Shown here: positions 1-8,059 of the stretch, one piece after another
How positions within the stretch are numbered: position 1 is the stretch's first letter
How the letters are laid out: every line of letters starts with the position of its first letter
Assembly (NCBI RefSeq): GCF_008086045.1
Contig: NZ_VSEY01000013.1
Span: 1-64,000 of the forward strand
From: Nonomuraea sp. PA05
GTDB taxonomy: Bacteria > Actinomycetota > Actinomycetes > Streptosporangiales > Streptosporangiaceae
Reading direction: 5' to 3'
DNA: 64,000 bases
The notes under the pieces: model-generated
The model's input: only the letters and a program-made list of their open reading frames with translations
Database searches by the model: none
Told to the model about the DNA's origin: nothing
Program-made: the position numbers and the translations under genes

Positions 1-352
1 TGTGCTCTCCCGACCCCCCCACCGAGACCCGGTAGACCCACCTCCCCACCTCCTGGTGGGGGGGGGGGTGGCGGGCGTACAGGTTCCCCCCCCCCCCCCG
101 CCAGCCGTGGGGGATGCGCCCGCCGATCCGCCCTTGCAGGCCCTTGACCCAGGCGCGGGACGGATGGTGGCCGGAGTCGAGCGAGCGGGCGTGCAGGCCG
201 TCCGCGTACAGGGTGGTGTTCTCGCCGTCGAGCTTCTCCGTGACGACGACCTCGCGCCCGCGCAGCCCGGACAGGTCGCCCGCGCGCACGTCGTCGGGGG
301 TCGCGCCGGGCGACCAGGGCAGGTGAGGGGTACGCGGATAGTGCACGCGCAT
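1..352 (-). CDS. RNA ligase-like protein, N-terminal part, runs off the window
   Basis: The frame is open on the minus strand from ATG at 352 to base 2, about 117 codons with no stop, and continues beyond the window. It begins MRVHYPRTPHLPWSPG and carries TEKLDGENTTLY, the KxDGxN nucleotidyl-transfer motif of T4-type RNA ligases, in which the lysine is adenylated. The order fits the actinobacterial RNA ligase family (RNA end joining or repair; physiological role not known to me). After residue 84 the reading becomes runs of Gly and Pro caused by homopolymers, with short family-like words (NLYARH) still in frame, so the far end is probably miscalled sequence rather than a real variant. The family call rests on the first ~85 residues. 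Confidence 0.6.
   Translation of the reverse strand, partial: MRVHYPRTPHLPWSPGATPDDVRAGDLSGLRGREVVVTEKLDGENTTLYADGLHARSLDSGHHPSRAWVKGLQGRIGGRIPHGWRGGGGNLYARHPPPHQEVGRWVYRVSVGGSGEH
55..100. repeat. G and C homopolymer tracts at the window edge
   Basis: A run of about a dozen G (58-68, broken by few bases) and a run of 14 C (86-99) lie within a coding frame where the family has varied residues (a Gly/Glu/Asn-containing motif). The frame is kept but the residues are degraded to Gly and Pro. This is typical of low-quality sequence at a contig end and is unlikely to be biological. Confidence 0.6.
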
Positions 353-649
353 GATCCCTCCCCCGTCGATTGGAGGTCACTGTACAAGCGGCGTGACAAG
401 GCTCTCCAGCCAATATTCAGCGGGGATCGGCGGCCCGGCCGAGGTACACGCCTTCCGGCGCCGGCGAACCTGCGCACGCCCCGGACGCGCGCCACGTCCA
501 GCGCGTCGAGCAAGCCGAGCTGACCGAGCCGTCCACCGGCTCCAGACGGGCGGCAGCCCGCTCACCGCGAGGGAGACGCCCTGCGCATCTCCCGCGACGC
601 GGGCCGGCTCCGGCCGACGGCCGAAGCTCCGGACGCCGTTCGGCTTGCG
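353..649. other. Divergent intergenic region, no gene seen
   Basis: Nearly 300 bases lie between the RNA ligase start and the palindrome in front of the MerR gene. Open frames across it are only GC-rich shadows. Promoters for both divergent genes must lie here or just downstream, but I cannot point to convincing -35/-10 boxes. Confidence 0.4.
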
Positions 650-666
650 TCTCAAGCGGCTTGAGA
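650..666. promoter_or_regulatory. Perfect palindrome, likely MerR operator
   Basis: TCTCAAGC-G-GCTTGAGA is a perfect 8-bp inverted repeat around one base, 15 bp before the MerR start codon. MerR-family proteins bind such dyads between or beside promoter elements, so this is a probable autoregulatory site. The pairing by this regulator is inferred from position. Confidence 0.6.
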
Positions 667-681
667 TAAGAAGGTGGCCCC

Positions 682-1698
682 ATGACCGACGACGAGCTGT
701 ACCCCATCGGCGACGCGGCCCGCCGCAGCGGCCTGAGCGTGAGCGCCGTCCGCTTCTACGCCGACACCGGCCTGGTCACGCCCACGGCGCTGAGCGAGGC
801 CGGTCACCGCCTGTACGACATTCACGCCATCGCCCGGCTGGAGCTCGTCCGCACCCTGCGCGAGCTGGACGCCGACCTGGACGAGATCCGCCGCCTGATC
901 GACGGCGGCACCACCCTGCACGACCTGCTCACCACCCACCTGCGGGTCGTCGAGCGCCAGGAGCGCACCCTGCGGGCCAGGCGCGCGGTGCTGACCGCCC
1001 TGATCAGGCAAGGCGGCACGGCCGCGCAGGCCGGCCTGATGCACAGGCTCGTCTCGATGACGGACGAGGAACGCGAGCGGATCATCGACGACTTCTGGAA
1101 CGACGTCGGCGCGAACCTGGACGTCCCCGAGGGCTTCGTCGACCGGTTGCGCACGATGCGTCCCGTCCTGCCCGCCGACCCCACCGCCGCGCAGCTCGAG
1201 GCCTGGATCGACCTGGCCGACCTGGTGTCGGACCCGGCGTTCCGCGACGCGGTCCGCGCCTACCTGCGCGACGCCTACGCCGCGCCGGAGACCAGGCCGC
1301 TGGCGACGGCGCCGTTCCAGGAGTTCATCCACGTGAGCGGGGTGCCGCTCATGGAGGAGCTGCTCGCCGCCTGCCGTGCCGGGGAGTCGCCCAGGTCGCC
1401 GCGCGCGCAGCGGGCCGTCACCCGCTTCATGGAGGCGGCCACCGCGCTGTCCGGCACGCCGCTCACCGCCGAGGTGCGCGACCGCATGGCGGACGGGTAT
1501 CGGCAGATTCCCGACATCGTCCGCCGGATGGCCGAGGAGGACGCCTCCTCCGGGAGCCTCGTCTACGACGACACTCACGGCCGGTACGTGTCGCTGGTGG
1601 CACGGATCAACGGGGTCGCGATCGAGGAGGGCCACGACTCCGTCCCCTATGCCTGGATCGCCGAGGCGATGCGCGCCGAGGAGCCGCCGTCGCCCTAG
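682..1698 (+). CDS. MerR-family transcriptional regulator with long C-terminal domain
   Basis: This 338-residue protein has an N-terminal MerR winged helix (YPIGDAARRSGLSVSAVRFY, then the GHRLYD wing) over residues 6-75. A dimerisation helix follows (to ~115), then a ~220-residue mostly helical C-terminal part. That is far longer than metal-sensing MerR proteins and more like multidrug or antibiotic-recognising members (TipA-type architecture). I see no cysteine cluster for metal. The ATG at 682 has AAGGTGG upstream and sits just after the palindrome at 650-666. It is a single gene that ends at a strong hairpin. The inducer is unknown. Confidence 0.85.
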   Translation: MTDDELYPIGDAARRSGLSVSAVRFYADTGLVTPTALSEAGHRLYDIHAIARLELVRTLRELDADLDEIRRLIDGGTTLHDLLTTHLRVVERQERTLRARRAVLTALIRQGGTAAQAGLMHRLVSMTDEERERIIDDFWNDVGANLDVPEGFVDRLRTMRPVLPADPTAAQLEAWIDLADLVSDPAFRDAVRAYLRDAYAAPETRPLATAPFQEFIHVSGVPLMEELLAACRAGESPRSPRAQRAVTRFMEAATALSGTPLTAEVRDRMADGYRQIPDIVRRMAEEDASSGSLVYDDTHGRYVSLVARINGVAIEEGHDSVPYAWIAEAMRAEEPPSP

Positions 1699-1703
1699 CG
1701 GAC

Positions 1704-1729
1704 GGGCCGGGACGTCATCGTCCCGGCCC
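1704..1729. terminator. Strong hairpin between convergent genes
   Basis: GGGCCGGGACG-TCAT-CGTCCCGGCCC is an 11-bp perfect stem with a 4-base loop. It lies 6 bp after the MerR stop and 25 bp after the end of the convergent secreted-protein gene, so it probably serves both strands. There is no U tract, as is usual in actinomycetes. Confidence 0.75.
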
Positions 1730-1753
1730 GCGATGACCGGCAGGGCACCGGCG

Positions 1754-2376
1754 TCAGGGGATCACGCAGGGGCGGCCCTGGCCGTCCACCCCGCTGGACT
1801 CCCTGAGGTTCACCGCCGACCCGAGCGGCACCGTCGTGCCGGCGCTGGGGGTCGAGAACAGCACGGTGCCGAACACGTCTCTGCAGGTGTTGTCGAAAGT
1901 GACCGCGCCGACCGTCAGGCCGGCCGCCACGATCGCCTGCCGGGCGCTGGCGTCGTCGAAGCTCTGCACGTTCGGCACGGCCGTGAGACCGCACTGGACG
2001 CGGAAGATTTCCCACGACTGGATCAGGGTCGCGTCGCTGTGGATGATGTCGGTGATCCGGCCGCCGCCGCCGACGGCGGTGAGGAAGCGGCCGTTGACGG
2101 TCCGGATGGCGAACCCGTCCCCGCCCTGGCGGATCAGCGCGAACTTCTCCCACGCCTGCAGCACGGTCGCGTTGGTGTGGACGACGTCGGTGGTGCGACC
2201 GCCGCCGCCGACGGCGGTGAGGAGGTGCCCGGTCACCGTCTTGATGCCGAAGTGCAGGTGGTCGGCGTCGCGAACGGCAGCGCCATGGCCGCCGAGGCGG
2301 GCCGCGTGAGCCCCGCCAGGCCGGCGGCGGCGAGCACCGTGGCCGCGATGACGCCGAACACGCGTCTGAGATTCAT
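1754..2376 (-). pseudogene. Frameshifted secreted fascin-like/PASTA protein
   Basis: ATG at 2376 opens a clear signal peptide (MNLRRVFGVIAATVLAAAG to the cleavage-like ASA-AM), but that frame stops at 2233. The neighbouring frame carries the rest: two beta-trefoil, fascin-like repeats (IKTVTGHLLTAVGGGGRTTD and IRTVNGRFLTAVGGGGRITD) followed by a PASTA-like domain (VPNV, AAGLTVGAV, GTVLFSTPSAGTTVPLGS) to the stop at 1754. Joining the frames needs one extra base between about 2255 and 2330, so this is either a genuine one-base deletion or a sequence error. An intact product would be exported and might bind carbohydrate or the cell wall (inferred). It stands alone between the MerR gene and the divergent ROK operon. 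Confidence 0.75.
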
Positions 2377-2495
2377 CGTTGTCTTCTCCTGCTTCGGCTC
2401 CTCGAGTGGGAGTCCTCATGTGCAGGGCGTTCCACGGGCGTTCCGGCGGATGGAACGGATCAGCGCGCCGCCGGTTTCAGGAAGGTTTCGGACCC

Positions 2496-2555
2496 TTGAC
2501 AGGACGTGGGCCGCGCCTCAGTATCTTCACCACTAACTTTATTCCTAAAGAAAGT
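2496..2555 (+). promoter_or_regulatory. Promoter and operator of the cycloalternan operon
   Basis: TTGACA (2496-2501) and CAGTAT (2519-2524) are separated by 17 bp, giving a plausible sigma70-type promoter. Just downstream an AT-rich imperfect palindrome, ACTTTATTCCTAAAGAAAGT (2536-2555), stands out in this GC-rich DNA 8 bp before the start codon. ROK repressors bind AT-rich dyads of this kind, so the first gene of the operon probably represses itself and the operon here. The sugar inducer is inferred. Confidence 0.6.
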
Positions 2556-2563
2556 CCTCTCAC

Positions 2564-3910
2564 ATGGCAGGCACGGACCGCGGCGACCTCACCAGGACGG
2601 CGATCCTCGCCCTCCTGGGCACGGTCGGCCCGCTGAGCCGCACCGAGATAGCCCGCGAGCTCGACCTCAGCCCCGCCACCGTCACGCAGCTCACCAAGGA
2701 GCTCATCGGGCACGGAATGCTGGAGGAGCTGGACCTGAAGCCGTCACGCGGCGGCCGTCCCGCCCAGCGGCTCGGGCTGGTGGGCAGCGCCGGGCGGGCG
2801 CTCGGCGTGAAGGTGACGGCCGACCACCTGGTGCTGGTGGACGTACGGCTCGACGGCGAGGTGCTCGGCTCCTGGGAACGGCCCCACGACCCGGCGGCGC
2901 CCGACGCGCTGGAGCAACTGGCGGACGCGGTCGAGTCCGTGGTCCGCGAGATCTCCGGGGTGCCGCCGCTGCTCGGCGTCGGGGTGGGGGTGCCGGGCAG
3001 CGTGGACGACCAGGCCGTCGGCACCGTCAACGCGCCGACGCTCGGCTGGCAGGCCATGCCGGTCGGCGAACGGCTGCGCCGCCGGCTCAACCTGCCCGTC
3101 CTGGTCGAGAACGACGTCAACGCGCTGGCGGCGGCCGAGCGGTTGTACGGGCGGGGGCGGACGCACAGCGACTTCCTCGTGGTGACGATCGGGCGCGGTG
3201 TCGGTGCGGCGATCGTCGCCGATGGGCGGGTGTATCGGGGGGCGCGGGGTGGTGCGGGCGAGTTCGGGCACCTTCCGGTGGATCCTGAGGGGCCTGCCTG
3301 CGGGTGCGGTGCCAGGGGGTGCCTGGAGGCGTTCGTCGGCTCGGCGGGGCTGCTGGCCGCGGCCCGCGCGAGGCAGAGCGCGGCCCAGGGCGACGGCCGG
3401 ACGCATGCGGGCCGGACGGACGCGCGCCGGTCGGAGGAGGAGCGGGCACACATGGACGCGCGCCGGTCGGAGAAGGAGCAGGCACACATGGACGCGCGTG
3501 ACACGGGTGCGCGTGGTCTCGACGCGCGTGACCCGCTGGGGGCGGTGGCCGCGCTCGGCCGGGCCGCCGCCGGGGGCGATGGGGCCGCGCGGGAGGTGTT
3601 CGCCGAGGCAGGCGCGATCCTGGGCCGCGCCACCGCAGGCCTGATCAACGTGGTGGACCCCGAGGTCGTGGTGGTGCTGGGCGAGGGCACGGCCGACTGG
3701 CCGCTGTGGCGGACGGGCTTCGAACCGGCCCTGCGCGCCCAGTTGTACCCGGGCCGGCGCGACATCTCGGTCGAGGTGGAAAGCTGGGACGACACGAGTT
3801 GGGCGCAGGGAGCGGCGGCCCTCGTGCTGGCCACCCCGTTCGACTCCGCCGGCGCGGCGGGCGAGCAGGGCCGCCTGGTCCGCGCCCGCCTGATCGGAGC
3901 CACGACATGA
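2564..3910 (+). CDS. ROK-family transcriptional regulator of the cycloalternan operon
   Basis: This 448-residue protein has an N-terminal winged helix (residues 5-70, LSRTEIARELDLSPATVTQL) and a ROK sugar-binding domain. The ROK domain shows VGVPGSVD, VENDVNALAAAE, the EFGH histidine motif and the zinc-type cluster CGCGARGCLEAF. It is the first gene of the operon, and its stop overlaps the next ATG (ATGA). In Kribbella flavida a regulator also heads the catabolic genes for cycloalternan. Odd feature: residues 286-312 hold a charged tandem repeat (DARRSE-type, 12 residues) inserted in the ROK domain, probably a surface loop. The likely role is a sugar-released repressor. Confidence 0.88.
   Translation: MAGTDRGDLTRTAILALLGTVGPLSRTEIARELDLSPATVTQLTKELIGHGMLEELDLKPSRGGRPAQRLGLVGSAGRALGVKVTADHLVLVDVRLDGEVLGSWERPHDPAAPDALEQLADAVESVVREISGVPPLLGVGVGVPGSVDDQAVGTVNAPTLGWQAMPVGERLRRRLNLPVLVENDVNALAAAERLYGRGRTHSDFLVVTIGRGVGAAIVADGRVYRGARGGAGEFGHLPVDPEGPACGCGARGCLEAFVGSAGLLAAARARQSAAQGDGRTHAGRTDARRSEEERAHMDARRSEKEQAHMDARDTGARGLDARDPLGAVAALGRAAAGGDGAAREVFAEAGAILGRATAGLINVVDPEVVVVLGEGTADWPLWRTGFEPALRAQLYPGRRDISVEVESWDDTSWAQGAAALVLATPFDSAGAAGEQGRLVRARLIGATT
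3419..3490 (+). repeat. 36-bp tandem repeat inside the ROK gene
   Basis: Two head-to-tail copies (3419-3454 and 3455-3490) are in frame and encode DARRSEEERAHM and DARRSEKEQAHM, followed by a partial third (DAR). The copy length is a multiple of three, so copy number could change without breaking the protein. Confidence 0.9.
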
Positions 3911-4854
3911 GCGTCCGTCAGGCCTTGCCCGAGGCGCCGCCCCAGCCCCGGCCGCCCGTCGGCCACGCCCGCCCGAGGCGGCGCGGCGGCTGGCGCTACG
4001 CCGGCACGGTGGCGCTGTTCCTCCTGCCGAGCCTGATCCCTCTGACCCTCTACACCCTGATCCCGATGGTCGGCTCGTTCTGGACCAGCCTCCACGAGTG
4101 GGACCTCATCACCGACATGCGCTGGGTGGGCCTGGGCAACTACGCCGAGCTGATCGCCGACCCCGACACCCGCGCCGCGTTCGGTCACACCCTGTACTTC
4201 ATCGCCGGCTACCTCCCCCTGGTCTACCTGGGCGGCCTGGGCCTGGCGGTGCTGCTGAACCGGGTGATGCCCGCGCGCGGCCTGCTGCGCGGCATCTACT
4301 TCCTGCCGGTGATCACGAGCTGGGTGGTCGTGGCGCTGATGTGGAAGTGGCTGCTCAACCCGGCCAGCGGCATCGTCAACTGGGCGCTCGGCCTGGTGGG
4401 GGTGAGCGGGCCTGGCTGGTGGACGGATCCGGACTGGGCGATGCCGTCGATCATCCTCGCCTCGGCCTGGAAGGACCTGGGCTTCGTGATGATCATCCTG
4501 CTGGCGGGGTTGCAGGCGATCCCCCGGGAGTACCAGGAGGCCGCGATGGTGGACGGGGCGACGGCCTGGCGCAGGTTCCGGCACATCACGCTGCCGCTGC
4601 TGTCTCCCTCGACGTTCTTCGTGGTGGTGATCTCGCTGATCAACGGCTTCCAGGTGTTCGACCAGGTCCAGATCATGACGGGCGGCGGGCCGGGCGGCGC
4701 GACGCAGGTGGTGGTCTCGCAGATCTACGACCTGACCTTCCGCTACGGCCGGGCCGGCGCCGCCTCGGCGCTGTCGTGGCTGCTGTTCGCGCTCGTACTG
4801 CTGGTGACGATCGTGCAGATCCGCGGCCAGAAGAGGTGGGTGACCTATGGCTAA
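3907..4854 (+). CDS. ABC sugar transporter permease, MalF/UgpA type
   Basis: This 315-residue membrane protein has about six transmembrane helices after a basic N-terminus. The permease EAA loop reads EAAMVDGATAWRRF, followed by ITLPLL, where the ATPase docks. It overlaps the ROK stop by 4 bp and the next permease by 8 bp, so translation is coupled. With the neighbouring permease and lipoprotein it forms a carbohydrate importer of the CUT1 type. No ATPase gene lies in the operon. In actinomycetes such systems commonly share one MsiK-like ATPase encoded elsewhere. The substrate, cycloalternan or its oligosaccharides, is inferred from the adjacent hydrolases. Confidence 0.92.
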   Translation: MSVRQALPEAPPQPRPPVGHARPRRRGGWRYAGTVALFLLPSLIPLTLYTLIPMVGSFWTSLHEWDLITDMRWVGLGNYAELIADPDTRAAFGHTLYFIAGYLPLVYLGGLGLAVLLNRVMPARGLLRGIYFLPVITSWVVVALMWKWLLNPASGIVNWALGLVGVSGPGWWTDPDWAMPSIILASAWKDLGFVMIILLAGLQAIPREYQEAAMVDGATAWRRFRHITLPLLSPSTFFVVVISLINGFQVFDQVQIMTGGGPGGATQVVVSQIYDLTFRYGRAGAASALSWLLFALVLLVTIVQIRGQKRWVTYG

Positions 4855-5653
4855 GGTCCTGAGGTACCTGCTGGTGGGGCTGGGCGCGCTGGTCATGTTG
4901 TTCCCGTTCGCCTGGGCGGTGATCACCTCGATCACGCCGAGCGACGCGGTGCTGGCCGTGCCGCCGGACTTCACGCCCGAGGGCGCGAGCCTGGACGCGT
5001 ACGGGCGGCTGCTGGAGACGCTGCCGTTCTGGCGGATCGTGCTGAACAGCGCCTGGATCGGCGCGGCCTCCACCACGTTGCAGCTGGTGACCAGCGCGAT
5101 GGCGGCCTACGCGTTCGCCAGGCTGCCCTTCCCCGGCCGGGGCGCGCTGTTCGCGGTCTATCTCGCGACGCTGATGATGCCGCTGCCGGTGCTGGTCGTG
5201 CCGCTGTTCATCGAGATGCGCGCGTTCAACCTGGTGGACACCTACTTCGCGCTGCTGGCGCCGACGATCGCCTCGGCGTTCGGCGTGTTCCTGCTGCGGC
5301 AGGCCGTCAACCAGGTGCCCAGGGAGTTCGACGAGGCGGCGGTGCTCGACGGCGCCGGACATCTCCGCATCTTCCTGTACGTGGTGCTGCCGCTGATCCG
5401 CCCGGCCCTGGCCACCTTCGCCATCTTCGGCTTCATGGCGAGCTGGAACAGCTACCTCTGGCCGCTGATCATCATCAAGTCGCCGGAGTTCATGACCCTG
5501 CCGCTGGGTCTGGCGACCCTGCACGGCCAGTTCACCACGCAGTGGGACGTGGTGATGGCGGGCTCGGTCGTCAGTGTCGTCCCGATCCTCATCCTGTACG
5601 TCTTCGCGCAGAAGCACGTCATCGCCAGCGTCGCGCAGAGCGGGCTCAAGTAG
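4847..5653 (+). CDS. ABC sugar transporter permease, MalG type
   Basis: This 268-residue inner-membrane permease has six predicted helices. Its EAA loop reads EAAVLDGAGHLRIF followed by VVLPLIRPAL, and FMASWNSYLWPL is typical of MalG-like proteins. ATG at 4847 lies inside the end of the partner permease. It forms the heterodimeric channel with the product of 3907-4854. The gene is slightly short at the N-terminus compared with MalG (about 280-300 residues), but the first helix (LLVGLGALVMLFPFAWAV) is present, so it appears complete. Confidence 0.92.
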   Translation: MAKVLRYLLVGLGALVMLFPFAWAVITSITPSDAVLAVPPDFTPEGASLDAYGRLLETLPFWRIVLNSAWIGAASTTLQLVTSAMAAYAFARLPFPGRGALFAVYLATLMMPLPVLVVPLFIEMRAFNLVDTYFALLAPTIASAFGVFLLRQAVNQVPREFDEAAVLDGAGHLRIFLYVVLPLIRPALATFAIFGFMASWNSYLWPLIIIKSPEFMTLPLGLATLHGQFTTQWDVVMAGSVVSVVPILILYVFAQKHVIASVAQSGLK

Positions 5654-5666
5654 AAGGAATCCCCCC

Positions 5667-6932
5667 ATGTCACGACACATCAAGTTCGTCGGCGCCGTCG
5701 CGGCCGCCGCGCTGCTCGCCACCGCCTGCTCGCAGGGATCGGCCACCCGGGGCACCACCGCCGAGGCGGGCGGCAAGGTGACGCTGCGGTACTTCACCTT
5801 CTCCGCCGCGCCCGACCACGTGAAGGACCTCGACACGATCGAGAAGGCCTTCGAGAAGGAGAACCCGAACGTGGACGTGGTCGTCGAGACCGCCCCGTTC
5901 GACCAGTACTTCACCAAGCTGCAGACCAGCATCGCCGGCGGCACCGCGCCCGACACCTTCGAGCTCAACTACGAGAACTTCGTCACCTACGCCAGCGCGG
6001 GCTCCCTGCTCGACCTCGGCACCGTGGCGGGCGACGTGGACACCTCGGTGTACGCGCAGTCCTCGCTCGACGCCTTCAAGCGGGACGGCAAGCAGTACGC
6101 CCTGCCCGCCTCCTTCTCCACGGTCGTGCTCTTCTACAACAAGGACCTGTTCGACAAGGCCGGGGTGCCCGCGCCCACGGCGGACTGGACGTGGCAGGAC
6201 GAGCAGGCCGCCGCCGAGAAGCTGACCGACAAGAAGAAGGGCGTCTACGGCGACTTCCAGCCGGTGCAGTTCTTCGAGTTCTACAAGACGCTGGAGCAGG
6301 CGGGCGGCGAGTTCCTTTCCGCCGACGGCAAGAAGTCGGCGTTCAACAGCCCGCAGGGCGTCAAGGCCGCCACCTGGCTGGTGTCCAAGGTGGGCAAGAC
6401 GATGCCGACCGAGGCCGAGATCGGCGGCACCGCCGACTACGACACCAACCTCTTCAAGTCCGGCAAGCTCGCCATGTGGCACAACGGCATCTGGCAGTTC
6501 GCCGGGCTGAAGGACGTGCCGTTCGAGTGGGACGTCGTCGTCGAGCCCGGCGACTCGGCCAAGGCCAGCGCGGTCTTCCACAACGCGGTGGCGGCCTCCT
6601 CCGGCACCAAGCACGGCAAGGAGGCCTGGGCGTGGGCCCGGTTCCTGTCGGCGTCCGACACTGCGGCCACCACCCGCATCCAGTCGTCGTGGGAGCTGCC
6701 GCCGGTCTCCGACCAGCAGGTGCTGTCCGGCTACCTCAAGGACCCGGAGCCGGCCAACCGGCAGGCGGTCTTCGACTCGCTCAAGTCGATCGCGCTACCT
6801 CCGGTGATCAAGCGTCAGCAGGAGATGCAGGACGCGGTGACCAAGGAGCTCAGTGAGGCCGCGGCCGGGCGCAAGAGCGTGCAGGACGCGCTCACGGCCG
6901 CCGCCGCCGAGGTCGACGCGCTGCTCGGCTAG
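5667..6932 (+). CDS. Sugar-binding lipoprotein of the ABC importer
   Basis: This 421-residue family 1 extracellular solute-binding protein has a signal sequence with the lipobox LATAC (Cys21 lipidated), placing it on the outer face of the membrane. The body has the usual two-lobe features (NPNVDVVVETAPFDQYFTKL, YNKDLFDKAGV, FKSGKLAMWHNGIW). It starts at ATG 5667 with AAGGAAT upstream, 13 bp after the permease stop. By context it should capture the cyclic tetrasaccharide or isomalto/nigero-oligosaccharides and hand them to the two permeases. Ligand identity is an inference from the operon. Confidence 0.92.
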   Translation: MSRHIKFVGAVAAAALLATACSQGSATRGTTAEAGGKVTLRYFTFSAAPDHVKDLDTIEKAFEKENPNVDVVVETAPFDQYFTKLQTSIAGGTAPDTFELNYENFVTYASAGSLLDLGTVAGDVDTSVYAQSSLDAFKRDGKQYALPASFSTVVLFYNKDLFDKAGVPAPTADWTWQDEQAAAEKLTDKKKGVYGDFQPVQFFEFYKTLEQAGGEFLSADGKKSAFNSPQGVKAATWLVSKVGKTMPTEAEIGGTADYDTNLFKSGKLAMWHNGIWQFAGLKDVPFEWDVVVEPGDSAKASAVFHNAVAASSGTKHGKEAWAWARFLSASDTAATTRIQSSWELPPVSDQQVLSGYLKDPEPANRQAVFDSLKSIALPPVIKRQQEMQDAVTKELSEAAAGRKSVQDALTAAAAEVDALLG

Positions 6933-6967
6933 CCGTTCCCCGTTTCTACGTACTCAGGAGAGATTCG

Positions 6968-8059
6968 TTGTCCCTCGTCGCGCACAGCCTCGACGTGATC
7001 AAGAGTTTGCAGGCGCCGTCAGGGGCCTACCCGGCCTCGCCCACCTTCTCCGCCTACCGCGGCTACTCCTGGCTGCGGGACGGCGCGTTCATCGCCGAGG
7101 GGGTGAGCAGGCACGGCGACGTGGCCGGCGCGGACGCCTTCCACGCCTGGTGCGCCCGGGTGGTCGGCGACCGCGCCGGGCAGGTGGACGTGCTGGTGTC
7201 CCGCGCGGGGCGCGGCGAGGTGGTCACGGCAGCCGAGATGTTGCCGACCCGGTTCACGCTGGACGGGGTGGACGGCGACGACGACTGGTGGGACTTCCAG
7301 CTCGACGGGTACGGCACGTGGCTGTGGGCGCTGCGCGAGCACGCCGTCCGGCACGGCAGGGCGGTGCCCGGTGTGGAGAAGGGCGTCAGGACGGCGGCCC
7401 GGTACCTGACCGCGTTCTGGCACGTGCCCTGCTACGACTGGTGGGAGGAGCACGTCGAGCACCGGCACGTGGCGACGCTCGGCTCGATCCACGCGGGCCT
7501 GCGGGCCGCCGTCGCGCTCGGCGTGCTGAGCGCGGCGGAGTCGGCGGCGGCGGCCGAGGCGGCCGAGAGCATCGCCCGGCTGGTCACACAAGAAGGCGTC
7601 ACCGGGAACGGGCAGGGGCATCTGCGCAAGTGGCTCGGCAGTGACGCGGTGGACGGCAGCCTGCTGGCCTGCGTCGAGCCCTTCGGCCTGTACCCGGCCG
7701 GCCACCCGGTCGGCGAGGCCACGGTCGCCGAGGTGGAGCGGCAGCTCGCCCGCGACGGCGGCGTCTACCGCTACCTCGCCGACACCTTCTACGGCGGCGG
7801 CCGCTGGCTGCTGCTGGCCGGTTTCCTCGGCTGGAACCACGCCCGCGCGGGTCGCCGGAAGGAGGCCGAGCGCTACCTGGAGTGGATGGCGGCGCAGGCG
7901 ACCCCCGCGGGCGACCTGCCCGAGCAGGTGCCGGGCCTGCTGCTGGCCCCCGACCGGCGGCAGGAGTGGCTGGATCGCTGGGGCCCGGTGGCCACGCCGC
8001 TGTTGTGGTCGCACGGCATGTACCTGATCCTCGCCGATGAACTGGGGGTGACCGCGTGA
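6968..8059 (+). CDS. GH15 family glycosidase, probable isomaltose glucohydrolase
   Basis: This 363-residue protein has no signal peptide and is therefore cytoplasmic. It starts at TTG 6968, supported by the Shine-Dalgarno CAGGAGAG. GH15 signatures are RGYSWLRDGAFIAEG near residue 40, CYDWWEEH with HVATLGSIHAGL in the middle, and SLLACVEPFG later. It is much shorter than starch glucoamylases and lacks a starch-binding domain. In Kribbella flavida the GH15 partner of the cycloalternan-cleaving GH31 is isomaltose glucohydrolase, which releases beta-glucose from isomaltose. The same gene pairing is seen here, so I assign that role. A general alpha-glucosidase activity is the alternative. Its stop overlaps the next start (GTGA). 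Confidence 0.82.
   Translation: MSLVAHSLDVIKSLQAPSGAYPASPTFSAYRGYSWLRDGAFIAEGVSRHGDVAGADAFHAWCARVVGDRAGQVDVLVSRAGRGEVVTAAEMLPTRFTLDGVDGDDDWWDFQLDGYGTWLWALREHAVRHGRAVPGVEKGVRTAARYLTAFWHVPCYDWWEEHVEHRHVATLGSIHAGLRAAVALGVLSAAESAAAAEAAESIARLVTQEGVTGNGQGHLRKWLGSDAVDGSLLACVEPFGLYPAGHPVGEATVAEVERQLARDGGVYRYLADTFYGGGRWLLLAGFLGWNHARAGRRKEAERYLEWMAAQATPAGDLPEQVPGLLLAPDRRQEWLDRWGPVATPLLWSHGMYLILADELGVTA

Noticed and set aside
2560..5076. An 838-codon open frame on the minus strand across the ROK and permease genes
   Set aside because: It is antisense to four well-supported coupled genes, has Pro/Ala/Arg/Ser-rich low-complexity content and no known motif. Long antisense frames are expected at this GC content.
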